Shown: in pieces, positions 17,940-26,094 of the stretch | How the letters are laid out: every line of letters begins with the position of its first letter | Position numbering within the stretch: position 1 is the stretch's first letter | Source of the DNA: Kocuria palustris | Lineage (GTDB): Bacteria > Actinomycetota > Actinomycetes > Actinomycetales > Micrococcaceae | Length of the DNA stretch: 64,000 nt | Assembly: GCF_007666205.1 (NCBI RefSeq) | Contig: NZ_VDOR01000001.1 | Location: forward strand, 310,001 to 374,000 | Direction of reading: 5' to 3' | Position numbers and translations under genes: made by a program | Notes under the pieces: model-generated | What the model was told of the DNA's origin: nothing | What the model saw: only the letters and a program-made list of their open reading frames with translations | Database searches by the model: none

Positions 17940-18233
17940 ACCAAGCCCCGTCTCGTCTGCGTCACCTTCCCCTCCGACGGCCCGTTCGGTGCCGAGGCTG
18001 CCGAGGCCTGCGCCGAGCCGGCCCAGGACATCGCCGCGGAGGAGGGCCTGATCTGGAAGGCCTGGACCGAGGACCCCCAGGCCTCCGTGGCCGGCGGCGA
18101 CTACCTGTTCGCCGATGAGCAGTCTGCGGAGCGCTATATCGACAAGCACACGCAGCGCCTCGGCTCCTTCGGCATCACGGATGGCGAGGTCACGGTCCTG
18201 GAGGTCAACGAGGCCCTGTCGCGCATGGATCAC
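17940..18233 (+). pseudogene. YdhR-type monooxygenase-like coding region without normal start or stop
   Basis: Codons from 17940 spell a clear YdhR-family (dimeric alpha-beta barrel) protein of about 98 residues: LVCVTFPSDGPFG, GLIWKAWTED, GGDYLFADEQSAERYIDKH and VLEVNEALSRMDH. The homology begins exactly 6 bases after a good ribosome site (GGAAGGA, 17928-17934), but the codon there is ACC, not a start codon. The nearest in-frame alternative is a CTG at 17901, before the ribosome site. At the other end no in-frame stop occurs where the family ends; the frame stays open for almost 800 more bases through the next gene. Either the gene is decaying, or the sequence has errors at both ends. Confidence 0.5.
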
Positions 18234-18360
18234 ACGGTGCTCGAGCGCGACCGATCGCCGGCCGCTCGGCCATGCCGGCGTCGGCGGGCCGCTGCGGGCA
18301 GCGCCGGCCCAGCATCCAGGGGCAGCCGATGCGGCGGCGCTGTCCGAGCCGCGAGTCAGG

Positions 18361-18858
18361 ATGGAGTGCATGACGAGCCACGAGAAGCCCAGCAAGGCCG
18401 CCCCCGCGCAGTGTCGGCACCGCGCCGACGCTCTGGCTCGCCGCCAGGCACGCATGTATGCCGTCACGGGCATGCTGCATCTGGCAGTGCCCGGGGTCTA
18501 CGAGCGGATCATCCCCGAGGCGCTGCCCGGCACGCCGCGGCAGTGGGCTGTGGGGTCGGGCGTCGCCGAGCTCGGTGTCGCCGGGCTGCTGGCCATGCCG
18601 CGCACACGACGGCTCGGCGGGGCTGCTTCCGCCGCCCTGCTCGTGGGCGTGTGGCCGGGCAACCTCAAGATGGCGCTCGACTGGCGGGACAAGCCGTGGC
18701 CGGCTCAGGCTGTCGCGATCGGGCGCCTCCCGCTGCAGATCCCGCTCATCCGCTCCGCGATGACCATCGCCCGCTCAGCGGGTCCACGGAGCCGAACCGC
18801 GGGCGGGCCCGTCGGTCTCGGCCGCCGCCTCCTCGCCGGGGTCGAAGGGCTCCCCTGA
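18361..18858 (+). CDS. DoxX-like membrane protein
   Basis: A 165-residue protein with four hydrophobic segments from about residue 35 (ARMYAVTGMLHLAVPGVYERIIPEALPG, then GVAELGVAGLLAMP, GGAASAALLVGVWPGNLKMALDW and a last helix). The GH..P.Y.R.IP..LP and NLKMALDW patterns are typical of DoxX-like quinol-oxidase-related or DUF417-type small membrane proteins. The starts at 18361 and 18370 are both possible. The last 84 bases overlap the tail of the convergent BCCT gene. Confidence 0.75.
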   Translation: MECMTSHEKPSKAAPAQCRHRADALARRQARMYAVTGMLHLAVPGVYERIIPEALPGTPRQWAVGSGVAELGVAGLLAMPRTRRLGGAASAALLVGVWPGNLKMALDWRDKPWPAQAVAIGRLPLQIPLIRSAMTIARSAGPRSRTAGGPVGLGRRLLAGVEGLP

Positions 18859-20697
18859 CTCCACGCACGACATCTCGCTCGTCGCCTCGTCGGCCCAGCG
18901 GTCCTTCTCGTAGTCGTACTCCGCCGGCTCGCCGTTCTCGTCGGTGCGCCGGTACCACTCCGTGTACTCCGGGGAGGTCGAGTCGAAGTCGCGGCCGGCG
19001 GAGGCGCCGTCGGCCTCGTGCTTGACGGACAGGGCGAAGTCGTCGCCGTGCTCGGTCATGCCGGTGCGCATGGCGTCGTCGATCGCCACGCGGGCGTACT
19101 GCAGCCGCAGCATCATGGGATCGGTCGAGAGCAGCCGGTAGAACGCCGGCATGATCGCCAGCAGGATCACCGCGAACGGCAGCGCCGCGACCGTCACCAG
19201 GTCCTGCAGGCCCTGCAGCGCCTGGGCACCGCCCACCACCAGCATGATCGCCGCGACGCCGGCCAGGGCCAGCGCCCAGAACGCGACGATCGGCTTGGAG
19301 GGATTCGGGTTGCCGCGCTGGGACATCGAGGCCATGACCACGGATGCGGAGTCCGCCGAGGTGATGAAGAAGATCGACAGCAGGATCATCACGGCCACCG
19401 AGCTGATCTGCGACATCGGCAGGGCATCGAGCATCTGGAAGAGCATGTCCTCGGGAGAGGCGGCGCCGGCGATGTCCGTGCCGGAGCGCTGCAGCCAGAT
19501 GGCGGTGCCGCCGAAGATCGAGAAGGCCAGCACGCAGATCGCCGTGGGCGCCAGCAGGACCACCGACACGTACTGGCGCAGGGTGCGACCGCGCGAGATC
19601 TGCGCGACGAACGCGCCCACGAACGGCGCCCAGGAGACCCACCAGGCCCAGTAGAACAGGGTCCAGTAGCGCATGAACTCCTCGGCGTCCTCGCCCTTGG
19701 AGGCGGACATCGCGAGCATGTCGAACATCTCGCCGAAGTACGTGGCCACGACGGACGGGATGAAGTTCAGCAGGAAGACCGTGGGGCCCACCACGAACAG
19801 GAAGAACGCGACGACGGCGGCCAGGACCATGTTGATGTTCGACAGCAGCCGGATGCCCTTGGCGATCCCCGAGACGGCCGAGATCAGGAAGCAGGCCGTG
19901 AGCACGGCGATGATGCCGATCAGCGCGGCGTTCGGCAGCGGCCCGACGCCCGCGATGACCTCGACGCCGCGGCCGATCTGCAGCGTGCCCAGACCGAGGG
20001 AGGCGGCGGTCGCGAACAGGATGCCGATCACCGCGAACGCGTCGATCAGGCGCCCCCACACGCTGGAGGGGGCCTTGGAGCCGAAGATCGCGGAGATGAG
20101 CAGCGGTCGCCCGCGACGGTAGGCGGCGTAGCCCATGGCGGCGCCGACCATCGCGTAGATGGCCCAGGCCTGCAGCCCCCAGTGGAAGATCGTCTGCGCC
20201 ATGGCCGAGTGCATGGCCCGGACGGACTCCGGCTCGGCGCGCCCCGGCGGCGGCGTCATGTAGTAGACGACCGGCTCGTAGGCGCCGAAGAAGATCAGGC
20301 CCACGCCCATGCCCGCGGCGAAGAGCATCGCGATCCACGAGGTCATCGAGTAGGCGGGGCCCTCGCCGTCCTTGCCCAGCGGAATGCGCCCGAAGCGGGA
20401 GAAGCCCACGAAGAGCAGGAAGATCAGCACGACGGCGGCCAGCAGCGTGAAGATCCAGCCGCCGTAGGTGACGGTGAAGCCCAGCGCGGCGGTGGACGCG
20501 GTGGTCAGGCTGTCGGTGGAGAGCGCACCCCACAGGATGAAGGCGACGATGAGTCCGCCGGCCACGCCGAAGGTGATCTTGTCGGTGCGGTAGCGCACCC
20601 GCTGCTCGTCCACGGCCACGCCGGGGACGAGCCCCGGATGGGTGCCGTGGGGATACTCGGGGTCTCCGGGCGCGGAGGAACGGCTGGAGGATGACAT
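18775..20697 (-). CDS. BCCT-family transporter (betaine/choline/carnitine type)
   Basis: A 640-residue, 12-helix transporter. Family signatures include the glycine-rich helix AAGMGVGLIFFGAYEPVVYY and the tryptophan-rich substrate helix YWTLFYWAWWVSWAPFVGAFVAQISRGRT. Members take up betaine, choline or related quaternary amines with Na+ or H+, often for osmoprotection. The GMGVG sequence resembles Na+-coupled members that have GMG. The C-terminal tail of about 100 residues is strongly acidic (EYTEWYRRTDENGEPAEYDYEKDRW), as in members regulated by osmotic stress. No clear ribosome site precedes the ATG at 20697. It is divergent from a two-component system. Confidence 0.9.
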   Translation of the reverse strand: MSSSSRSSAPGDPEYPHGTHPGLVPGVAVDEQRVRYRTDKITFGVAGGLIVAFILWGALSTDSLTTASTAALGFTVTYGGWIFTLLAAVVLIFLLFVGFSRFGRIPLGKDGEGPAYSMTSWIAMLFAAGMGVGLIFFGAYEPVVYYMTPPPGRAEPESVRAMHSAMAQTIFHWGLQAWAIYAMVGAAMGYAAYRRGRPLLISAIFGSKAPSSVWGRLIDAFAVIGILFATAASLGLGTLQIGRGVEVIAGVGPLPNAALIGIIAVLTACFLISAVSGIAKGIRLLSNINMVLAAVVAFFLFVVGPTVFLLNFIPSVVATYFGEMFDMLAMSASKGEDAEEFMRYWTLFYWAWWVSWAPFVGAFVAQISRGRTLRQYVSVVLLAPTAICVLAFSIFGGTAIWLQRSGTDIAGAASPEDMLFQMLDALPMSQISSVAVMILLSIFFITSADSASVVMASMSQRGNPNPSKPIVAFWALALAGVAAIMLVVGGAQALQGLQDLVTVAALPFAVILLAIMPAFYRLLSTDPMMLRLQYARVAIDDAMRTGMTEHGDDFALSVKHEADGASAGRDFDSTSPEYTEWYRRTDENGEPAEYDYEKDRWADEATSEMSCVESGEPFDPGEEAAAETDGPARGSAPWTR

Positions 20698-20907
20698 GAG
20701 GACGCTCGGGTTTCGGTGGAGGGAAGCGGACCCGACGGGCCCATGACCCCACCACGGTAGCCCGTCCGCCGACCGGGCCCTCCCCGATGACCTCCGCTCG
20801 CGGCGGCCTGCCGGGACCGGGGCGGACGCGCTCGTCGGAAGGGAGGAGCGCCGTCTCGTGCTTCCGGACGGTGCCCCGCGCCCCGCGCTGCTCCTACGCT
20901 GAGGACC

Positions 20908-22242
20908 ATGCCCGCCACGTCGTCATCGACCATCGCCCCATGGGTCGCTCGGCCGCCGCGCGGGGCCCCGGGCCGGCGCGGCCGGAGGCTCCAGCGTCCC
21001 TGGACCACCGGGATCCTCACACTCGCCGCCCTGCTGCTCGGGCCTGCCCTCGTGAGCCTGGTCCTGCTCGCGGTGCTCGTCCCCGGAAGTCCCCCCGAGC
21101 CGTCCGAGCTCTACGGCCCGGGGCGTCCGGTCGTGGCCCTGGCGGTGCTGGACGTGGCCCTGGGGCTGGTGGCCGTGGGCCTGGTCCCGATCGCTGTGCG
21201 CCACGGATACGCCGGCGCGGAAGCCGCCGGGGAGCCGGCCGCGCTCGTGGACCGCCCGGAGCCCCGATCGGCGCTGATCGCCGCCGTGGTCATCGGGGTG
21301 TTCACCGCCGTGTCCGCCTCGGCGGCGGCGGCGTCGCTGATCACCATGATCTCGGTGTGCTCGCGCGGCCGCCGGTCGTGGGCGGTCGTCGTGTACGGCG
21401 TCACCCTCGCGGCCACGGGCGCCGGGTACTTCGTGCAGGGACCGGTCGGCTCGTGGATCGACACGCTGGTCCTCCTCGGCGTCTCGGCCGTCATGCTCCT
21501 GGTCCCCGTGCTGATCGGCATGTACCGGTGGTCCCGCCGCCGTCGGATCCGGGCCCTGCAGGCGGAGGCGATGACCGCCCGGCGCGAGGCCGCCGCGCTG
21601 GTGCGCGAGGAGCACGCGCGAGCCGAGCAGTCCCGCGCCCAGGAGCGGACCCGGATCGCCCGCGAGATGCACGACACCCTCTCCCACCGCCTCGCGCTGA
21701 TCAGCACGTACGCCGGGGCGCTGGACTACCGCGAGGACCTGGACCGGGCCACCGTGCGCTCGACCGCCCGGCTGGTGCAGCAGACCGCGGCGACCGCCTC
21801 GGCGGAGCTGCGCACGGTGCTCGACGTCCTCCGCGACGATCCCGGGGACACCCGGCCCGAGCCGGATCTGCACGACATCCCGCAGCTGCTCGAGGAGTTC
21901 CGCGCCGCGGGCGCCGAGATCGAGGTGATCGGCGATGATGGGATCGATCCCGGGGCGCTGCCCGACATCACGGCGCGCACGCTCTATCGGATCCTGCAGG
22001 AGGCGCTGACCAATGCTGTCAAGCACGCACCGGGCGCTCCGGTCACGGTGCGCTGGGCGCGCCGACCCGACGCCGTGTCCCTGGTCGTGAGCAATCCCCT
22101 GGTCGCCGACGCGCATCCGGCGCCCAGCGGCTTCGGCCTCGTGGGCCTCGACGAGCGCGCCCGCGGGCTCGGCGGCACGATCGGCACCGAGCGCACCGAC
22201 ACCGCGTTCCGATTGGAGGCGTGCATCCCATGCCGCAGCTAG
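20908..22242 (+). CDS. NarL/DesK-type sensor histidine kinase
   Basis: A 444-residue membrane sensor. Residues about 32-205 hold five hydrophobic segments without a sizeable external domain. The HisKA_3 box is TRIAREMHDTLSHRLALIS with phospho-acceptor His255. A HATPase domain follows with RILQEALTNAVKHAPGAPVTV (N-box) and GFGLVGLDERARGLGG (G-box). It should phosphorylate the response regulator encoded next, with which it overlaps by 13 bases. The signal is unknown; lacking an extracellular domain, it may sense membrane state. TACGCT ends 7 bases before the ATG and there is no ribosome site, so the message may be leaderless. Confidence 0.9.
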   Translation: MPATSSSTIAPWVARPPRGAPGRRGRRLQRPWTTGILTLAALLLGPALVSLVLLAVLVPGSPPEPSELYGPGRPVVALAVLDVALGLVAVGLVPIAVRHGYAGAEAAGEPAALVDRPEPRSALIAAVVIGVFTAVSASAAAASLITMISVCSRGRRSWAVVVYGVTLAATGAGYFVQGPVGSWIDTLVLLGVSAVMLLVPVLIGMYRWSRRRRIRALQAEAMTARREAAALVREEHARAEQSRAQERTRIAREMHDTLSHRLALISTYAGALDYREDLDRATVRSTARLVQQTAATASAELRTVLDVLRDDPGDTRPEPDLHDIPQLLEEFRAAGAEIEVIGDDGIDPGALPDITARTLYRILQEALTNAVKHAPGAPVTVRWARRPDAVSLVVSNPLVADAHPAPSGFGLVGLDERARGLGGTIGTERTDTAFRLEACIPCRS

Positions 22243-22985
22243 AGCCCGCGCAGTCCGCGCCCGTGCGCGTCCTGCTGGTCGACGACGAATCCCTCATGCG
22301 GGCCGGTCTCCGGCTGCTGCTCGACGGCGCCGAGAACCTGCAGGTCGTGGGGGAGGCCGCCGACGGGGAGGAGGCCGCTCGGCAAGCCCGGGAGCTGTCC
22401 CCGGACGTCGTGCTCATGGACATCCGCATGCCCCGGGCGGACGGGATCGAGGGGTGCCGGCTCGTGCGCGCCCTGCCGCGGCCGCCCGAGGTCCTGATGC
22501 TCACGGCCTTCGACACGGACTCCTTCATCCTGGAGGCGCTCGAGGCAGGGGCGCTCGGCTTCCTGCTCAAGGACACTCCCCCGCGCCGGCTCGTCGAGGC
22601 CGTCCAGGAGGCGGCCGACGGGCGGGCGGCCGTCTCGCCGCAGGTGCTGACGCGGCTGATCGCGGTCGCGACCGCCCAGGGGCGCCGGCCTGCGCCGGAG
22701 CAGGCCGGGACGATGATCGCCGAGGCGGCGTCGGCAGCGGACCGGCGCGGGCCGGGCGACGACTCCTCCCGCGCTCCGGCCGACCGGCCGGGGCCCGGCC
22801 TCGAGGTGCTGAGCGCCCGGGAGCGCGAGATCGCGGAGGCGGTCGCCCGGGGGCTGACGAACTCCGAGATCGCGGCGGAGATGTTCCTGTCGATCACCAC
22901 GGTCAAGACCCACGTGGCCAGCATCTTCGCCAAGCTCGACGTCACCAACAGGGTCCAGGTGGCCATCCGCGTCCTGGAGCCCTGA
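22230..22985 (+). CDS. NarL/LuxR-family response regulator
   Basis: A 251-residue regulator. The receiver domain has acidic pair Asp18-Asp19, phospho-acceptor Asp64 in VVLMDIRMP, and the conserved Lys in LLKDTPP. A Pro/Ala-rich linker of about 50 residues, longer than usual, separates it from the LuxR-type helix-turn-helix (LSAREREIAEAVARGLTNSEIAAEMFLSI ... VKTHVASIFAKL). I chose ATG 22230, with GGAGG 10 bases before; GTG 22221 lies too close to it. It overlaps the kinase gene and is its partner. Targets are unknown; the divergent BCCT gene is the nearest candidate. Confidence 0.9.
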   Translation: MPQLEPAQSAPVRVLLVDDESLMRAGLRLLLDGAENLQVVGEAADGEEAARQARELSPDVVLMDIRMPRADGIEGCRLVRALPRPPEVLMLTAFDTDSFILEALEAGALGFLLKDTPPRRLVEAVQEAADGRAAVSPQVLTRLIAVATAQGRRPAPEQAGTMIAEAASAADRRGPGDDSSRAPADRPGPGLEVLSAREREIAEAVARGLTNSEIAAEMFLSITTVKTHVASIFAKLDVTNRVQVAIRVLEP

Positions 22986-23041
22986 GGACGGCCGGTCCGA
23001 TCGCGGCGGATCCGACGGGGCCCTCGCGGCGCGTCGGGTCC

Positions 23042-23359
23042 TCAGCTCGAGGAGATGCCGAGCTGGCCGGCGAGCTCGGAGAGCCGGCGGGCCATGTTGA
23101 CGTCCTTCTGGGTGATGGCCTCGACGTCGTGGCTGATCAGCGAGAGCTGGACGGAGGGGTAGGTCAGCAGCACGTCCGGGTGGTGGCCGACCTCCTCCGC
23201 GATCTCGGCGAGGGTGCTGACGAACTTGAGGCCGCTGGTGAAATCGCCGGTCCCGAACGTCGCGCGCAGCACGCCGTCCTCCACGGTCCAGCCCTCGAGC
23301 TGGGCCTCTGCGATCTCCTGGTCGGTGAGCTGTCCGGTGCTGTGATCCATGTCCCTCAT
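23042..23359 (-). CDS. 4a-hydroxytetrahydrobiopterin dehydratase (PCD/DCoH family)
   Basis: A 105-residue protein with the pterin-4a-carbinolamine dehydratase pattern: LTDQEIAEAQLEGWTVEDGVLRATF, FKFV-type segment FVSTLAEIAEEVGHHPDVLLTYPSVQLSLISHDVEAIT. The two adjacent histidines (GHHP) and the later His are the catalytic set. Such proteins recycle the cofactor of aromatic amino-acid hydroxylases, and in some bacteria serve other roles. No hydroxylase gene is nearby. Start may be 23359 (GGA 5 bases before) or 23350. Confidence 0.85.
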   Translation of the reverse strand: MRDMDHSTGQLTDQEIAEAQLEGWTVEDGVLRATFGTGDFTSGLKFVSTLAEIAEEVGHHPDVLLTYPSVQLSLISHDVEAITQKDVNMARRLSELAGQLGISSS

Positions 23360-23470
23360 GATAATCCGGCGTGTCGGCGCCGACCAGCGGATCCTCCCCC
23401 GGGAGGACCTGCCGCGGATCAGCCTTCGGACCGATGTGCCCGGCGCCTCCCTCCTCCTACCGTTCGGGGC

Positions 23471-24478
23471 ATGGACAGCAGCACCGGCACCGGGGGCATG
23501 GGCTCCGACGACGCCGACCACATGAGACCCCACGGCACGCATCTCGACAGCTCCGAGGGCACGCACCCCGACGGCCGCGCCGACCGCGAGCGCGCCGAGA
23601 TCTGGCGGCTGGAGCACCCCGAGCTCGGCGAGCTCTCCGTCGCGGTCGGGACGCAGGATCAGCTGCGCCGGATCGACCTCGGCTTCCTGCCCGAGGAGGG
23701 GGACATGGCGCAGGACGGCACGGGTCTCGTCGTCCGCCGCGGCGAGGCCGTCCTGGGGCGCGCCTCGCGCGTGGGCGGGCACCGCGTGGGCGTGTGCCCC
23801 CATCGGGATGAGCCGGAGCCCTCCGGGCCGAGGATCCGACCGCTGCTGCTGGACATGGAGAATCCCCGGATCGTCGTGGAGACGGACTGGCGCGACCGCC
23901 GGGTGACGCAGGTCCGCTTCCGCGACGAGGACCAGATCGCCGACTTCCAGGCCCCCGAGGGCTCCTGGGCCGCCCGGCGCCTGGCCGCGATCGAGGCATC
24001 GCCCTGGAAGCGGGTCGCCTACCCGCTGGCCGCCGGCCTCGGGAAGTCCGGGGCCGCGGTCCTCGGCATCGTGCTCATCCCGCTGCTCCTGCGCCTGCTC
24101 GATCCCGTGATCGCGCGGATCTCTCGGCTGCTGCCGGAGATCGACCTCCCCCGGCCGCAGCTGGGCCTGCCCCGCCTCCCCGAGCTGCCCCTGCCGAGCC
24201 TGCCGGAGATCGACCTGCCGGGGTGGGCCGAGCTGATGCTGGACTGGTCGAGGGTGTGGGTGCCGCTCCTGCTGGCGGTCGTGGTGGCGGCCGGTGCTGT
24301 GCACCGGGCCCGGCGGGCCGAGCGCACCCGCCGGCAGTGGGAGCGCGACCGGGCCGCCGAGACCCCGGATCAGGCCGGATCCGCGTCCGTCACACCCGGG
24401 ATCGGAGTCGCGTCCGGGAAGTGCTCGCGCAGGGCGTCGACCCCGTGCTGGGGACGGGCCTCGTCCACGAGCGACTGA
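23471..24478 (+). CDS. Membrane protein of unknown function with Pro/Leu-rich segment
   Basis: A 335-residue protein I do not recognise. The first ~175 residues are charged and soluble, with an Asp/His-rich start and a beta-rich stretch (PRIRPLLLDMENPRIVVETDWRDRRVTQVRF). A hydrophobic helix near residue 185 is followed by repeats of the type LPRPQLGLPRLPELPLPSLPEIDLP and a second helix (VWVPLLLAVVVAAGAV). The last ~35 residues are encoded by bases that are antisense to the next gene and look like noise. TACCGT ends 7 bases before the ATG with no ribosome site, suggesting a leaderless message. Confidence 0.6.
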   Translation: MDSSTGTGGMGSDDADHMRPHGTHLDSSEGTHPDGRADRERAEIWRLEHPELGELSVAVGTQDQLRRIDLGFLPEEGDMAQDGTGLVVRRGEAVLGRASRVGGHRVGVCPHRDEPEPSGPRIRPLLLDMENPRIVVETDWRDRRVTQVRFRDEDQIADFQAPEGSWAARRLAAIEASPWKRVAYPLAAGLGKSGAAVLGIVLIPLLLRLLDPVIARISRLLPEIDLPRPQLGLPRLPELPLPSLPEIDLPGWAELMLDWSRVWVPLLLAVVVAAGAVHRARRAERTRRQWERDRAAETPDQAGSASVTPGIGVASGKCSRRASTPCWGRASSTSD

Positions 24479-25083
24479 CGCTGCTCGCGGGTGGCGGGGG
24501 TGTCCAGATCGAGGGCCTCCTCGCGGTTCTGCTCGAGGCTCGGATCGGCCTCGCCGTCGCGGTTGAAGGACCACATCAGCACGGGATCGCCCAGAGGCAG
24601 CTGATGGCCGGGCTGCCCGTCGTGGCGGCCGGTGTGCCATGTGTGCCAGGTCTTGCCGTAGCTGTTCATCAGCCGCGCCAGGAAGGCCTTCTCCGCGGCG
24701 GCCGGCAGGCCGGGCGCCACGAGCTGTCCGGAGAGGATCTCGTAGTCGTGCGGGTGCCAGTACGCGCGCTCCTGCTCCGGGAGCTCGTCGAACAGCGCCT
24801 CGGAGATCATGTACTCGATGCCGATGAGATTGGCATCGGCCGTGTTGCCGTCGAAGATCAGGCACTGCAGGAAGTCGTCGTTGACCACGTTGCAGTAGTG
24901 ATGGGCCTCCATCTGCATGTCCGGATCGTCCTTGGCCAGATGCAGTCCCACGACGTAGGCGTCGAAGCCCTTGAGCGGGGAGGTGTCCTGGAGGACGTCC
25001 GCGCCCTTCTCCAGCAGTGCGAGCCAGGCGCCCTTGCCGCGGCCGGCCGCCTGGACGGGTGCATGTCGCTGCGGTGCGCTCAT
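24370..25083 (-). CDS. Oil-body-associated-protein (DUF1264) homologue
   Basis: A 237-residue soluble protein of the DUF1264 family, best known from plant oil-body-associated proteins (OBAP) and also found in bacteria and fungi. Matching parts are FDAYVVGLHLAKDDPDMQMEAHHYC, NDDFLQCLIFDGNTADANLIGIEYMISEALFDELPEQERAYWHPHDYEI and LMNSYGKTWHTWHTG. Its molecular function is not established. It is the last of four leftward genes (DinB-like, P450, VOC-SRPBCC, this) separated by overlaps or short gaps. Its 3' end overlaps the convergent membrane-protein gene by 109 bases. The start at 25083 gives the family's natural N-terminus. Confidence 0.85.
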   Translation of the reverse strand: MSAPQRHAPVQAAGRGKGAWLALLEKGADVLQDTSPLKGFDAYVVGLHLAKDDPDMQMEAHHYCNVVNDDFLQCLIFDGNTADANLIGIEYMISEALFDELPEQERAYWHPHDYEILSGQLVAPGLPAAAEKAFLARLMNSYGKTWHTWHTGRHDGQPGHQLPLGDPVLMWSFNRDGEADPSLEQNREEALDLDTPATREQRQSLVDEARPQHGVDALREHFPDATPIPGVTDADPA

Positions 25084-25135
25084 GGCCTCAGTCTCGGCCG
25101 CGGCCCGCGGGCGCGGCAAGGGGCCGGGCAGGGGC

Positions 25136-26083
25136 TCAGCCCGCGGCGAAGTGCCCGCGCAGCGCCTCGAGCTCGATGCGCCAGCCCTCGGCCTGATCGT
25201 CGTGGGCCGGGCGCCGCTCGTCATCGGTCGCGCCGCCGTCGCGGAAGCCGGACTCGAGCAGCCGCACCATCGTGGTCCCGTCCTCGAGCGGATCCACCCA
25301 GAACTGGGTGAGGGTGCGGGGATCGTCGGCGTCCTGGCGGCCTTCCCGGCGGAGGGCGATGTACTCGCCCTCGCGGGAGTCCTCGACGGTCAGCGCGAAG
25401 GCCCCGTGGGCGGGATCGGTCACCGTGTGCCGGGCGCCGTCGGAGACGATCTCGTGGTCGCGGATGACGCCGTCGTCGACCCACCAGTCGGGCCGCGAGA
25501 CGAGGGCCCACACGTCCTGCGCCGGGGCGGGGACGCGGACGGCGCCCTCGATGTGGTGCGGGACCGGCCCCTGCTCCGGAGCCGGCTGCGGCATTCGGTC
25601 CTGGGTCTCGGTGCCGCGCGCGATGCGCCGGATGACGTCGATGTCCAGGCGGTGCATGGCCAGCATGGCCTGGGTGCTGCGCCGGGCCACCGCAGGATCG
25701 GGGTCCGACTGCAGCTGCGTGAACTCCCGCGGCACGATCTGCCAGCTCATCCCGTAGCGGTCCCTGCACCAACCGCACATCGACTCCGTGCCGCCGCGGG
25801 TCAGCTCCTCCCAGTACCGATCGGCCTCGGCCTGGTCGTCGCAGGTCAGCGAGATGGAGACCGCCTCGGTCAGCGGGAAGTGCGGGCCGCCGTTGACGGC
25901 TCCGAAGCGCTGCCCGTTCAGCTCGAAGGACACGTGGAGGACCGCACCCTCCTGCGTGTGCGGATTGCCGCCCCGATCGCGGACGACCTCGACGATCCGC
26001 GAGCCGGGGACCAGGGAGGTCCAGAACTCGGCGGCCTCGAGGGCCTCGGTGTCGAACCACAGCTCTGTCCGGACGACGGGCAT
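25136..26083 (-). CDS. VOC (PhnB-like) domain fused to SRPBCC/AHSA1 domain
   Basis: A 315-residue protein in one continuous frame. Residues 1-155 form a PhnB/3-demethylubiquinone-methyltransferase-like VOC domain (ELWFDTEALEAAEFWTSLVPGSRI, FELNGQRFGAVNGGPHFPLTEAVS, WCRDRYGMSWQIVPREF). Residues 175-315 form an SRPBCC/AHSA1-like domain (GAVRVPAPAQDVWALVSRPDWW, LTQFWVDPLEDGTTMVRLLESGF). Each is usually a separate small protein; VOC domains bind metals or hydrophobic compounds and SRPBCC domains bind hydrophobic ligands. GAGAGGGG precedes the ATG. It begins 11 bases after the P450 stop, so co-transcription is likely. Substrate unknown. Confidence 0.82.
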   Translation of the reverse strand: MPVVRTELWFDTEALEAAEFWTSLVPGSRIVEVVRDRGGNPHTQEGAVLHVSFELNGQRFGAVNGGPHFPLTEAVSISLTCDDQAEADRYWEELTRGGTESMCGWCRDRYGMSWQIVPREFTQLQSDPDPAVARRSTQAMLAMHRLDIDVIRRIARGTETQDRMPQPAPEQGPVPHHIEGAVRVPAPAQDVWALVSRPDWWVDDGVIRDHEIVSDGARHTVTDPAHGAFALTVEDSREGEYIALRREGRQDADDPRTLTQFWVDPLEDGTTMVRLLESGFRDGGATDDERRPAHDDQAEGWRIELEALRGHFAAG

Positions 26084-26094
26084 GCCGACCCCTC

